A DNA stretch of 35,121 nt from a virus, in IMG/VR virus record IMGVR_UViG_3300002835_013616, positions 1-35,121 of that record; one strand, given 5' to 3'. Position 1 is the stretch's first letter. Every line of letters starts with the position of its first letter. Under the pieces are notes generated by a model, which was not told where the DNA came from, did no database searches, and saw nothing but the letters and a program-made list of their open reading frames with translations. The position numbers and the translations under genes are program-made. Below are positions 7,701 to 17,363 of the stretch, one piece after another.

Positions 7701-8131
7701 AATACACTACAATAACCGACCCAATTGTATTAACCATAACATCAGTATCCGCTGCATGCGCTTTCATATGTAGTTATTTCATGCAACTATATATGGATAA
7801 TCAAGACCAATATATTGCTGTAATTGGTGTGATGTTTTTAGATGGTATATTTGGTATGATTGCAGGAACAAAGCGGGAAGGATTTAAAACAAGACGGGCT
7901 TTGGATATACTAAAAAACACTGCTGCTTGGATAATGATATTATCAGCTGTTTTAATGATTGAAAGAGGGTTTGCAGGAACAGGTTGGTTAAGTGAAGTAA
8001 TTATTGTTCCATTTATGGTATTCCAATTAATCAGCGCACTTAAAAACGCTTCAATGGCTGGATATATTAAAGTGGGATTATTAAATGAAATATTGGATAA
8101 AATTGATAAACACAAAGGGGAAAGAAAATGA
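7697..8131 (+). CDS. Phage holin (phage_holin_4 type)
   Basis: The 144 residues contain three or four hydrophobic helices (about 9-33, 41-58, 76-93, 98-116) and end with a conserved-looking tail (ALKNASMAGYIKVGLLNEIL, then DKIDKHKGERK). Helix count, size and this tail match the toxin-secretion/lysis holin family typified by Clostridium and Bacteroidota phage holins. Holins collect in the inner membrane and trigger at a set time to release the endolysin. The gene overlaps both neighbours by 4 bases, tying it to the endolysin block. Confidence 0.85.
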   Translation: MKYTTITDPIVLTITSVSAACAFICSYFMQLYMDNQDQYIAVIGVMFLDGIFGMIAGTKREGFKTRRALDILKNTAAWIMILSAVLMIERGFAGTGWLSEVIIVPFMVFQLISALKNASMAGYIKVGLLNEILDKIDKHKGERK

Positions 8132-8505
8132 GCTGTGGATGTAATGAAAATAAACCCATAAAAGAGGCTTTGGTAATAACGAAGGATAATTTAAGAAGCC
8201 AAGCACATAATGCAATTTATAATGTACCAATTGCTTACTCACCACAAGATAAATACTTGGGTGGTAGAACTACGGCATCATACCAAAAATTAGTTAAATC
8301 TGCCCCCCAAAAACACAAAACTGTTACAGACTCGGATAAGGATAAAATGGTAAAAGAGTTAATACCATTTTTGGCTTATTTATATAAAAAGCATCTAAAA
8401 GCTATTGTTCAAGAGAATGTAACTAAAACCCCAACCTTTGTTGAATTCATTAGAGAAAATGTAAAGTTGAAAAATGGCAAATTGCTCCTCAAGAAAAAAG
8501 GGTGA
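8128..8505 (+). CDS. Hypothetical protein with N-terminal CGC motif
   Basis: The 125-residue product begins SCGCNENKPIKEAL, has a central polar region with a YSPQDKYLGGRTT loop, and ends in basic helices (LAYLYKKHLKAIV, then KLKNGKLLLKKKG). No signal peptide or membrane segment is seen. It overlaps the holin by 4 bases and the next gene by 32 bases, an unusually long overlap in a different frame. The function is unknown; the N-terminal Cys pair may bind a metal. Confidence 0.72.
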   Translation: MSCGCNENKPIKEALVITKDNLRSQAHNAIYNVPIAYSPQDKYLGGRTTASYQKLVKSAPQKHKTVTDSDKDKMVKELIPFLAYLYKKHLKAIVQENVTKTPTFVEFIRENVKLKNGKLLLKKKG

Positions 8506-9661
8506 AACCGAACAGGAATATAGAAAACGATGCGGTGGATACACCTATGCGTTTCCTATTGACTTAGTCCAGAAAGAAGAACCTCCAAAAGAGGAAGAGC
8601 CACCTGCATCCGAACCACCTGCACCCGAACCACCTGCACCTGAGGGTGATGTTTCTGAGGCAAGACATACTAAGGGTAATATATATAAGGGTAAATTAAA
8701 AGTAGATGGAAACCCAGTCCAAGTAGAAGTTGAATTGGTTGGTGTTGATAATAGGACTCGTAGTTATTTAGTTAGGGTAATACATATTGATAGAAAATAC
8801 TTATCATATCTACCAAAGACAGGTATAATACCAATTCCTGCAAGAATATTTGATATTCCTGGTGGTGGTTGGGTTAAGGTTAAGACGCAGGGGCAATTTG
8901 AGGGTAAATTAAACGAGGCAATTAAACCACAAAATATTGTAAATTATTATAAGGGGGTTTGCAAAGCAGTTGGTATATCCCCAATTCCAATAAAATTTGG
9001 TTCGGTTGGTAGATTGGGTGCAGCAACAACCTATCATACAAAAACATTTGAACCACTTTATATTACATTTGATTTAGGTAAGGTTAGAGATATAGAAACC
9101 GCTGTATTGCATGAAATAACACATCAAATTCTTTTAATAAAGGAAAAAAACCCTTATAATAATTGTGCTAAAAGGCCTGCAAAATTTGCTAAAATTGAAA
9201 ATAGCTTAATAGAAAAGTTTACGTATTCACCACTAAGTAAATTATTATATGAAATGCCTATGGTCGATAAAACCCGAAACGAAGATGTTTTTCCTGGTGG
9301 TATGGCAGATAAATACTCATTGGATGATTTGGCAAAAAAGCACGGGGTGGGTGTGGATGAAATAAAATCTCAAATAGCAAAAGGTGTGAAAGTGGAAATG
9401 GAACATACCAATGATAAAAAGGTGGCATTTGAGATTGCAAAAGACCATGTATTTGAGAACCCGAAATACTATGATAAGTTAAAAACCATAGAAAACCGCA
9501 TTTATGAATTATTAAAAAAAAAGTTAAGCGAAGATTGGACTAACAAATACAAAAAATCAATAGATTGTAATAATCCAAAGGGTTTTTCTCAAAAAGCCCA
9601 TTGTGCTGGTAGGAAAGCAAGGCAGCGTGGAGAAAAAACCCAATCAAATTCTGTAAAATAA
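8474..9661 (+). CDS. Multidomain protein with HEITH zinc-metallopeptidase motif
   Basis: The 395-residue product starts with a small Cys-containing segment (NCSSRKKGETEQEYRKRCGG), then a Pro/Glu repeat linker (about 35-57, PPAPEPPAPE units). A central domain follows with AVLHEITHQ at about 210-218 (His213, Glu214, His217, the HExxH zinc signature). A later segment, about 305-335 (VEMEHTNDKKVAFEIAKDHV, then ENPKYYDKL), is a short module I associate with phage proteins of the DUF5661 type. The tail (DCNNPKGFSQKAHCAGRKAR) is another module seen at the ends of phage proteins. Protease activity is inferred from the motif only. A late structural or virion-associated protein is plausible, because the gene closes the lysis block and precedes a new promoter. 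Confidence 0.8.
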   Translation: MANCSSRKKGETEQEYRKRCGGYTYAFPIDLVQKEEPPKEEEPPASEPPAPEPPAPEGDVSEARHTKGNIYKGKLKVDGNPVQVEVELVGVDNRTRSYLVRVIHIDRKYLSYLPKTGIIPIPARIFDIPGGGWVKVKTQGQFEGKLNEAIKPQNIVNYYKGVCKAVGISPIPIKFGSVGRLGAATTYHTKTFEPLYITFDLGKVRDIETAVLHEITHQILLIKEKNPYNNCAKRPAKFAKIENSLIEKFTYSPLSKLLYEMPMVDKTRNEDVFPGGMADKYSLDDLAKKHGVGVDEIKSQIAKGVKVEMEHTNDKKVAFEIAKDHVFENPKYYDKLKTIENRIYELLKKKLSEDWTNKYKKSIDCNNPKGFSQKAHCAGRKARQRGEKTQSNSVK

Positions 9662-9693
9662 TTTGGATAATTAAACTTTTTTTCGTATATTTA
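9662..9693 (+). promoter_or_regulatory. Bacteroidota-type promoter
   Basis: TTTG at 9662-9665 and TATATTTA at 9686-9693 are separated by exactly 20 bases, matching the known Bacteroidota sigma-A form (TTTG at -33, TAnnTTTG at -7). The -7 element ends only 5 bases before the ATG at 9699, so the start site would fall on or next to the start codon and the mRNA would be nearly leaderless. Confidence 0.75.
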
Positions 9694-9698
9694 TATGT

Positions 9699-10280
9699 AT
9701 GGGAAAAGTATTAAGAGTTTTCGATTTGGATGATACTTTGGTAAAGACATCCTCTAATATTAAAGTAACCCACAGAGATGGTAAAGAAACGGTGCTAACT
9801 CCGGGTGAGTATGCTGTATATAAACCAAAACCTGGTGATAAGTTTGATTATAGCGATTTTAATAAAATGCTAAAAGAACCAAAAATAATCAAAAAAAATG
9901 TTGATTTATTGATTAGGATGCTATCAAACCCAAATAAAAAGGTTACAATATTAACTGCAAGACAATTGGCTTTTCCAATTAGACACTACTTTAAAAAAGA
10001 ATTTGGGTTGGATGTTTACCCAGTTGCATTGGGTGATTCAAACCCACAAAAGAAAGCAGATTGGATTGAGAAACATATAAAAAGTGGATATACTGACATT
10101 GCTTTTATGGATGATTCTCCTGCCAATGTTCGTGCGATAGATGCTTTGAAATTAAAATATCCTGATATAACTTTAAAAACTAAATTAGTTGTAGATAATT
10201 TTGCTCCAAAAGATAAAGTTCGTATATTTGAATCGGTTCTAAGAAATAATTTTAAAAAGATACTAAACAAACTTCATTAA
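9699..10280 (+). CDS. HAD-superfamily phosphatase
   Basis: The 193-residue product shows the HAD motifs in order: FDLDDTLV with nucleophile Asp9 and acid Asp11 (motif I), VTILTAR (motif II, Thr), a Lys-rich region with KKADWIEKHI (motif III), and IAFMDDSPANVRAI (motif IV). It lacks a large cap and is close in layout to polynucleotide 3'-phosphatase-like and 5'-nucleotidase-like HADs. The start is fixed by motif I lying only eight residues from the N-terminus. It has its own promoter at 9662. A 3'-end-healing role beside the RNA ligases and kinase further on is possible; the substrate cannot be told from the sequence. Confidence 0.88.
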   Translation: MGKVLRVFDLDDTLVKTSSNIKVTHRDGKETVLTPGEYAVYKPKPGDKFDYSDFNKMLKEPKIIKKNVDLLIRMLSNPNKKVTILTARQLAFPIRHYFKKEFGLDVYPVALGDSNPQKKADWIEKHIKSGYTDIAFMDDSPANVRAIDALKLKYPDITLKTKLVVDNFAPKDKVRIFESVLRNNFKKILNKLH

Positions 10281-10301
10281 AAATTTTTTAATATATATTG
10301 T

Positions 10302-10517
10302 ATGGTAAACAATTACGAAAAAATGGTGATGGATGAAACCCTGGAAGTTGTTTTAGGTAAATATCGTGGTATTAAAGAGCATAAAAAACTCGTAATTCCA
10401 TACTTGATTGATTATTATTTAAAGCACGAAGAATACGAAAAACTCCAAAGGTTGAAAGATTACACCGATAAGATGGAGAAATCAAATGAAAATAAGAGTA
10501 AAAAAGTTAAAGTATGA
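10302..10517 (+). CDS. Small hypothetical alpha-helical protein
   Basis: The 71 residues are mainly helical and highly charged, with a hydrophobic helix (HKKLVIPYLIDYYLKHEEYE) and a Lys-rich end (NKSKKVKV). The gene begins 21 bases after the HAD gene. The AT-rich gap holds TATATATTG but no good TTG at the right distance. It overlaps the next gene by 32 bases. No family was recognised. Confidence 0.65.
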   Translation: MVNNYEKMVMDETLEVVLGKYRGIKEHKKLVIPYLIDYYLKHEEYEKLQRLKDYTDKMEKSNENKSKKVKV

Positions 10518-10680
10518 AGTAGATTTTGGGGGGAGTGGACAGACTCATATTGTTTATGTATTGGATAACTCAAATCGTCCAATTTTGGCCGAAATGTGTA
10601 ATGAGTATGAAGTTCCCATTTATATAAACAAGTTTCAAAAAAAATTTGATATAGAAAATGACAAAATTATTTATTCATAA
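10486..10680 (+). CDS. Small hypothetical protein
   Basis: The 64 residues suggest a small alpha/beta fold: basic start (KIRVKKLKYEVDFG), strand IVYVLDN, then ILAEMCNEYEVPIYINKFQK. Overlaps of 32 bases with the gene before and 23 with the ClpS-like gene after it suggest coupled translation. No function is assigned. Confidence 0.65.
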   Translation: MKIRVKKLKYEVDFGGSGQTHIVYVLDNSNRPILAEMCNEYEVPIYINKFQKKFDIENDKIIYS

Positions 10681-10882
10681 CGATAATCATCATTCGTTTG
10701 ATGAAGTTCAAATGCATTTATCAGATATGTTTCATATGCCCATAACCCAAACTTGCAGCGTTGCTAACATAATTCATACTGTTGGTAAGTGTTGTGTGTT
10801 TTATGGTGATTTTGATATGGCAAACTTATATCAAAATGAGTTAAAAGGTATGAATTATAAAACGGAGTTGGTAAGTGAGTAA
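10658..10882 (+). CDS. ClpS-like N-degron adaptor
   Basis: The 74-residue product can be laid along the ClpS core: IHNDNHHSFDEVQMHLSDMF matches the ClpS NDD..T..fV...L...f segment, and ANIIHTVGKCCVFYGDFDMA matches the ..vH..Gka...g....A segment. Asn8, Asp9 and His40 fall where ClpS places its N-degron pocket residues. ClpS hands proteins with destabilising N-terminal residues to ClpAP/ClpCP. The N-terminal extension that inserts into the Clp ring in cellular ClpS is absent, so this could be a decoy or specificity modifier instead of a full delivery factor. The family call is from alignment by eye. Confidence 0.72.
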   Translation: MTKLFIHNDNHHSFDEVQMHLSDMFHMPITQTCSVANIIHTVGKCCVFYGDFDMANLYQNELKGMNYKTELVSE

Positions 10883-11054
10883 TAAAAATTTAAAAAGTAG
10901 AGGATTGGGTGATACTGTTGCAAAAATAACAGCAGCAACAAAGATGGATGAATTGGCAAAAAAAATAGCAGAATTGACCGGAAATACCGATTGTGGGTGT
11001 GATAAACGCCAAGAAACCCTAAATAAGTGGTTTCCCTATAAAAATGGGGAGTAA
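10875..11054 (+). CDS. Small conserved phage protein, GTG start
   Basis: A 59-residue frame starts with GTG at 10875, overlapping the ClpS-like gene by 8 bases, and stops at 11052-11054. The sequence (GLGDTVAKITAATKMDELAK, then TGNTDCGCDKRQETLNKWFP) has the shape of a recurrent small phage protein: a GDT(V/I)xKIT(x)AT opening, an amphipathic helix and a CGC-D-KR-ETLN end. No ATG lies in a better place, because the conserved block starts eight residues after the GTG. The function is unknown; the paired Cys might bind metal. Confidence 0.75.
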   Translation: MSNKNLKSRGLGDTVAKITAATKMDELAKKIAELTGNTDCGCDKRQETLNKWFPYKNGE

Positions 11055-11055
11055 A

Positions 11056-11094
11056 ATCCACAAAATGTGGATAACTGTGAATAAATGTGGATAA
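11056..11094 (+). other. Cluster of three DnaA boxes, candidate replication origin or DnaA-regulated site
   Basis: TGTGGATAA (11066-11074), TGTGAATAA (11076-11084) and TGTGGATAA (11086-11094) are each the reverse complement of the DnaA box TTATNCACA. All point the same way with start-to-start spacing of exactly 10 bases, one helical turn. An inverted half-box (ATCCACA, 11056-11062) forms a 7-bp palindrome with the first box. AT-rich DNA follows at 11091-11119 and a promoter at 11122. The position between genes supports function as an origin or as a control site for that promoter. Confidence 0.65.
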
Positions 11095-11121
11095 ATTTAA
11101 TGATAATTTAATCTAAAAAGC

Positions 11122-11152
11122 TTGGATTTTCACCAAAAGTTTCGTATATTTA
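11122..11152 (+). promoter_or_regulatory. Bacteroidota-type promoter
   Basis: TTG at 11122-11124 and TATATTTA at 11145-11152 have a 20-base spacer. It directly follows the DnaA-box cluster and precedes the gene at 11197 with a leader of about 40 bases, which holds a seven-codon frame (11160-11183) and two C-runs. Confidence 0.75.
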
Positions 11153-11196
11153 CATTGTAATGATTAATAAACCCCCAAAATAAACCCCCCAAAGTT

Positions 11197-11382
11197 ATGA
11201 TTTCACAAAAAGTTTTTCGTTTTATTACCCTTCAGGAAAGGGCAAATCTTATGATTGAGTTGTATGGTCAATGCTCTGACGAGGTTTGTGATGAATTGAT
11301 GGAAGTTGCCGATTCTATGACCGGCGATGAGATTGATGAAGCAATTACTTATAGAACCGAAATGGATGAAAATGCTTACTAA
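11197..11382 (+). CDS. Small acidic hypothetical protein
   Basis: The 61 residues are mostly helical and acidic, with LMIELYGQCSDEVCDELMEV and MTGDEIDEAITYR. The gene lies downstream of the promoter at 11122, with an A-rich/GTT start context. It overlaps the SWIM-finger gene by 11 bases. No family was recognised. Confidence 0.65.
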   Translation: MISQKVFRFITLQERANLMIELYGQCSDEVCDELMEVADSMTGDEIDEAITYRTEMDENAY

Positions 11383-11566
11383 CGATTGGACGCAGGTTTA
11401 CATTGAGATGGGTTCTCGTGATAAAAAAACCAATAAATTAAAATATTATAAAGTTACATCGTTTAATCATAAAAGGTTCAGTTGCTCCTGTCCTTCCTAT
11501 GAGTTTGGACGAGGTTCTGAGTGTAAACATATTAAAAACTTAAAAAGAAAACTATCTATATGGTGA
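11372..11566 (+). CDS. SWIM zinc-finger microprotein
   Basis: The ATG at 11372 is chosen over an upstream in-frame start (11327) because it gives a normal short overlap with the previous gene. The 64-residue product carries FSCSCPSYEFGRGSECKHIK, a clear SWIM finger (CxC-Xn-CxH). It is preceded by beta strands (TQVYIEMGSRD, LKYYKVTSF) as in other SWIM domains. SWIM fingers bind DNA or protein in transposases, MuDR and recombination cofactors. Here the finger stands almost alone, so it probably acts as an adaptor; its target is unknown. Confidence 0.8.
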   Translation: MLTNDWTQVYIEMGSRDKKTNKLKYYKVTSFNHKRFSCSCPSYEFGRGSECKHIKNLKRKLSIW

Positions 11567-11603
11567 TGTTTGGTTCTCTCTAAAATAAAAAGGAGAAAAA
11601 ATT

Positions 11604-11960
11604 ATGGAAATAGTATATTTTGTATTAGGTGTAGTTTCAGCTGGATTTACATTGATAGCTGTTGGTATGGTTAATGTGAGGAATAAAATTCAAAAAATTG
11701 AATCAAACACAAACGATTTTGATGAAAGAACCAACGATATTGTTCGATTGATTGAATCAAATGAGTTTAACATGGACCGAAGAATCGTAGATGAAATGCG
11801 AGAGGTGGCTTTGAAAATTGATGAAACAAATAGAAGCATTGATACTCAAATTAATGACATTCAGCAAGAATGCGATGAAATCCGGCGAATGATAGACTCT
11901 CGTATTGATAAACTTGAGAACAAATTCGGTAAAACAAACAAAGAAATAATCAAAGGTTAA
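11604..11960 (+). CDS. Membrane-anchored coiled-coil protein
   Basis: A strong AAAAAGGAG site precedes the ATG. The 118-residue product has one N-terminal transmembrane helix (about 3-24, VYFVLGVVSAGFTLIAVGMV) and then about 80 residues of near-continuous charged heptads (KIQKIESNTNDFDERTNDIV onward to RIDKLENKFGKTNKEII). A membrane-tethered rod in the periplasm or cytoplasm is expected. No family was recognised. Confidence 0.72.
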   Translation: MEIVYFVLGVVSAGFTLIAVGMVNVRNKIQKIESNTNDFDERTNDIVRLIESNEFNMDRRIVDEMREVALKIDETNRSIDTQINDIQQECDEIRRMIDSRIDKLENKFGKTNKEIIKG

Positions 11961-12010
11961 AAATTAAAAAACGAGAATCAAACATCACCATTGTAGATTA
12001 AAATATAGTT

Positions 12011-12583
12011 ATGGCAAACGAAGTTTCAAATTATATTATTGTTGAAAATGTAAATACTGAAGTTACTGAAAAATTAAAAGAGATTTTCAAACCTAATAGA
12101 CGGGAAGATAATCCTTTTGAGATTGATGTAAAGACTGTGGATTTGGTAAATAGAGTTTACAATAATATATGGGCAAATGGTAATAAGGATTATAATAGAA
12201 ATTGGGTAGTAGAAGTGTGTGGCGCTAAATGGTTTTATGGGCATATTGCAAATGAAGAAGAAACTCGGGTCTCTATTAGAATGGTATCTGCGTGGGACCC
12301 AGTTATAGGATTTGTTGAAAAGTTGGCGGAAGTTCTATCAAACATAAAAGAGGATATTTGGATTGAACATACCTTTGAAGATGAAGCCTATTTATTTGCA
12401 GGTGTTCATTTGGCGGCAAAAGATTACACATCCGATGAATGGACAGATATGGATGGGTGGGATGTACCCAAAATCCGTGAGGGTGGTACTTACTACGAAG
12501 AATTCGAAGATGAACTTCGTAATTTAATGGAGTCCGAAGTGAATTATTATTTAGAATATGTAAAAGACAATAACGATGAGTAA
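12011..12583 (+). CDS. YubB/DUF1281-type ferredoxin-like protein
   Basis: The 190-residue product resembles the YubB ferredoxin-like (DUF1281) family found on phages and plasmids. The visible pattern is a first strand (SNYIIVENV), an NWVVEVCGAKWFYG block, then a strand and helix with RMVSAWDPVIGFVEKLAEVL and DIWIEHTFEDEAYLFAGVHL. The family is usually described from the WC.ENWGTKWD and DTAW.PP..... signatures, which appear here in modified form. The function is unknown. A second protein of this type lies at 16758. It overlaps the following HAD gene by 8 bases. Confidence 0.72.
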   Translation: MANEVSNYIIVENVNTEVTEKLKEIFKPNRREDNPFEIDVKTVDLVNRVYNNIWANGNKDYNRNWVVEVCGAKWFYGHIANEEETRVSIRMVSAWDPVIGFVEKLAEVLSNIKEDIWIEHTFEDEAYLFAGVHLAAKDYTSDEWTDMDGWDVPKIREGGTYYEEFEDELRNLMESEVNYYLEYVKDNNDE

Positions 12584-12926
12584 AACAATTTTTTGTGATA
12601 TTGATGGAACGCTTGTTTATCAAGTCAATTTTGAAGAAATCAACCCTAAGACAAGTATGGTCTTGCCCGGCGTTGTTGAAAAAATGAACAATTGGTATAA
12701 TGAGGGTAATTATATCGTCTTAACCACAGCACGACCCGAAGAATTACGCCAAATCACAATAGATGAGATGAATATTTTAGGTATTCCGTTTCACCAATTG
12801 GTTATGGGTATTGGTAGGGCTGAAAGGATTTTGATAAACAATAAAAGTGTAAAAAACCCAACTGAAAAAAGGGCAACTGCTATTGAAGTTCAAAAAAATG
12901 GAGGTTTTGTTGGAATCGAAATCTAA
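12576..12926 (+). CDS. HAD-like phosphatase, small
   Basis: The 116 residues show FCDIDGTLV (Asp8 nucleophile, Asp10), YIVLTTARPEELR (motif II) and a C-terminal RILINNKSVKNPTEKRATAI segment where motifs III/IV should be, with Asn-Asn replacing the usual acidic pair. Small HADs of this kind occur in phages and act on nucleotides, sugars or nucleic-acid ends. The weak motif IV raises doubt about activity. The gene is coupled to its neighbours by overlaps of 8 and 29 bases. Confidence 0.8.
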   Translation: MSKTIFCDIDGTLVYQVNFEEINPKTSMVLPGVVEKMNNWYNEGNYIVLTTARPEELRQITIDEMNILGIPFHQLVMGIGRAERILINNKSVKNPTEKRATAIEVQKNGGFVGIEI

Positions 12927-13350
12927 TATAGAACTACCCACTGTTAGAAATGTAAATAAGGATAAGAAACGCTTTAAAAAACACCAATTTAAACCAAACG
13001 ATATGGTTGCGTTTAAATGGTATGGTGAAAGAGAAATTGGTTTTGTATCCGAATGTTACCATAGTAAAGATGGTTGGGCTTGTTATAGAGTTAAATCGGT
13101 AACTAGACCAGGGTGTATTTATTATGACTTACAATTGGATGACCCAGAAGACCCGTATTGTTATGTTTCATCCATATTATCAAATTCTCTCACTGGTGGT
13201 GAGAAAGAATTAATAAAAAAACGATTGGAAAGAAATATTAAAATAAATCAACCAATAAAAGAAACAACAACTGAAACCAAAATTGATAAAGTTGAACTCA
13301 AAAATGCAATCCAAAAACAAAAAGATTTTATCAATGGAAAATTTTGGTAA
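12898..13350 (+). CDS. Hypothetical protein with possible SH3-like barrel
   Basis: The ATG at 12898 is preferred to a TTG at 12883. The 150-residue product has a basic N-terminus (KDKKRFKKHQFKPNDMV), then a probable small barrel (MVAFKWYGEREIGFVSECYH, GWACYRVKSVTRPGCIYYDL), and a charged coil at the end. The motif of a turn into FKPNDMVAFKW resembles SH3-like KOW/Tudor folds, but no family was recognised. Its last bases contain the -33 element of the groES promoter. Confidence 0.68.
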   Translation: MEVLLESKSNIELPTVRNVNKDKKRFKKHQFKPNDMVAFKWYGEREIGFVSECYHSKDGWACYRVKSVTRPGCIYYDLQLDDPEDPYCYVSSILSNSLTGGEKELIKKRLERNIKINQPIKETTTETKIDKVELKNAIQKQKDFINGKFW

Positions 13351-13374
13351 TTAAAACTTTTTTTCGTATATTTA
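13343..13374 (+). promoter_or_regulatory. Bacteroidota-type promoter for the chaperone cassette
   Basis: TTTG at 13343-13346 lies in the end of the upstream gene and TATATTTA at 13367-13374 follows after 20 bases. AAATAAAGGAG sits between it and the groES ATG. The start site would be about 15 bases before the start codon. It probably drives groES through the J-domain gene, as no other promoter was seen in the cassette. Confidence 0.75.
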
Positions 13375-13393
13375 TCAAAAAAATAAAGGAGTT

Positions 13394-13678
13394 ATGATGA
13401 ACTATAAACCAATGAATGATTATGTGCTTGTTTCCGTAAACAAACACGATGACAAAACAAAAGGTGGGTTGTACAAACCCGAAACCGCAAAAGAAACTAT
13501 GACAGGTAAAGTTGTAGCGGTTGGAGATGGATTATTTACTCAGCAAGGTGTAAAAATACCTATGAAACTTAAAGTAGATGATGAAGTCGTTTTAGATGGA
13601 ACAGGTTTTCAAATTAAAATTGATGGAGTAAAATACAATCTATATCGTGAAAGCGAAATCTTAATGGTAAAAGAATAA
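13394..13678 (+). CDS. groES: Co-chaperonin GroES
   Basis: The 94-residue product has the cpn10 pattern over its whole length: YKPMNDYVLVSVNKHDDKTK (first strand), GGLYKPETAKETMTGKVVAV (mobile loop and following strand), a KLKVDDEVVLD turn, and a final DGVKYNLYRESEILMV strand. GroES caps the GroEL ring and closes the folding chamber. The mobile loop keeps the GG-Y/I-P-x-TAKE spacing but has Leu-Tyr in the part that binds GroEL. It has its own promoter and an AAAGGAG site; ATG codons at 13394 and 13397 are both possible. An HNH gene separates it from groEL. Confidence 0.93.
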   Translation: MMNYKPMNDYVLVSVNKHDDKTKGGLYKPETAKETMTGKVVAVGDGLFTQQGVKIPMKLKVDDEVVLDGTGFQIKIDGVKYNLYRESEILMVKE

Positions 13679-13682
13679 ACGG

Positions 13683-16542
<2,860 letters not shown>

Positions 16543-16546
<4 letters not shown>

Positions 16547-16737
16547 GCTTTGTAATAGTAAAATACATTAAAAAAAATGTTCCCGTTATATTGTTAGATG
16601 GGCACGGAGAAGTTTGGGAGTTTGATGATGAAGAATCAGCGGAACACTACGCTAATATCTTTGAAACAAATTCTGATTCTGGGTATAAATATGAGGTTAA
16701 ACCTATTGGTAAAATTCACGAAGATAATCAACAATAA
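16543..16737 (+). CDS. Small hypothetical protein, related to the one at 33510
   Basis: The 64 residues form two strands (SFVIVKYIKKNVPVILLD), then EVWEFDDEESAEHYANIFET and YKYEVKPIGKI. The pattern (W/D)-FD-x-EEAE-x-(Y/F)A, about ten residues, then YxV is shared with the 63-residue protein at 33510, so both look like one small alpha/beta family. The start overlaps the J-domain gene stop (ATGA). The function is unknown. Confidence 0.7.
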
Positions 16738-16743
16738 AATTAA

Positions 16744-16754
16744 ACTATTTATTA
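16744..16754 (+). promoter_or_regulatory. Candidate late-type promoter element
   Basis: ACTATTTATTA is identical to the string at 32724-32734 and close to 6477-6485. It ends 3 bases before the ATG at 16758. If it is a -10 element the transcript would be leaderless. The evidence is only this repetition. Confidence 0.25.
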
Positions 16755-16757
16755 CAT

Positions 16758-17360
16758 ATGGATAAAATTCTATCAACAATCAAAATCATTGGAAATGAAG
16801 ATTTGCAATCAACGCTTTCATCCATTTTCTCAAATCCGAAAGAGGGTGATAATAATTGGTTACTAAGTCAGTTTTACGAAACAACTCACGATTGGGATTA
16901 TAATTGTGTTGGTACATGCACAACCACATTGAGTAATTCTTTTATTGGTGATGAATCCGTTATAATTTTATCTTCGGATACCGATTTTCCGTATGATTTG
17001 ATAAATAGAATGTGCGATATTTTTAGAGAGATTGATGAAAACTTTGAGGTAAAAGCAACCTATGAGCATAGTGAGTATGTCCATGTTGGTGCTTTTTATG
17101 GAACAGCAACAAATTCAATTTCTAGTGAAAAACAACTTAGTTCTTTATTAGAGAAAGAAGATTATGAATCTCCATATACATTGGAAGATAAGGTATTTGC
17201 TATAAAAGAAAGTATATTGGAAGAGTGTGTAGAAGAACTTAAATCTGAAAACGCAATAATGTATGATGGTGATTATATTACTGATTCTGAAGATGAAATG
17301 GATAATGATTATGATTATGAAGATGATTGGTATGAGATAAATGACTATGATAAGGACTAA
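16758..17360 (+). CDS. YubB/DUF1281-like ferredoxin-fold protein with acidic tail
   Basis: The 200-residue product has the same plan as the protein at 12011: a first strand (STIKIIGN), a HDWDYNCVGTCTTTLSNSFI block in place of NW-GTKW, then SSDTDFPYDLINRMCDIFRE and FEVKATYEHSEYVHVGAFYG. These correspond to the DTAW.PP and ..F.....FAG elements of the family. The last 30 residues are almost all Asp, Glu, Tyr and Asn, an acidic tail that could mimic nucleic acid or bind a basic partner. The function is unknown. It ends 3 bases before the secreted nuclease gene. Confidence 0.68.
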   Translation: MDKILSTIKIIGNEDLQSTLSSIFSNPKEGDNNWLLSQFYETTHDWDYNCVGTCTTTLSNSFIGDESVIILSSDTDFPYDLINRMCDIFREIDENFEVKATYEHSEYVHVGAFYGTATNSISSEKQLSSLLEKEDYESPYTLEDKVFAIKESILEECVEELKSENAIMYDGDYITDSEDEMDNDYDYEDDWYEINDYDKD

Positions 17361-17363
17361 AAT

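Noticed and set aside
11160-11183. Seven-codon leader-peptide-like frame after the promoter at 11122
   Set aside because: Short enough to be chance; no attenuator hairpin pairs with it.
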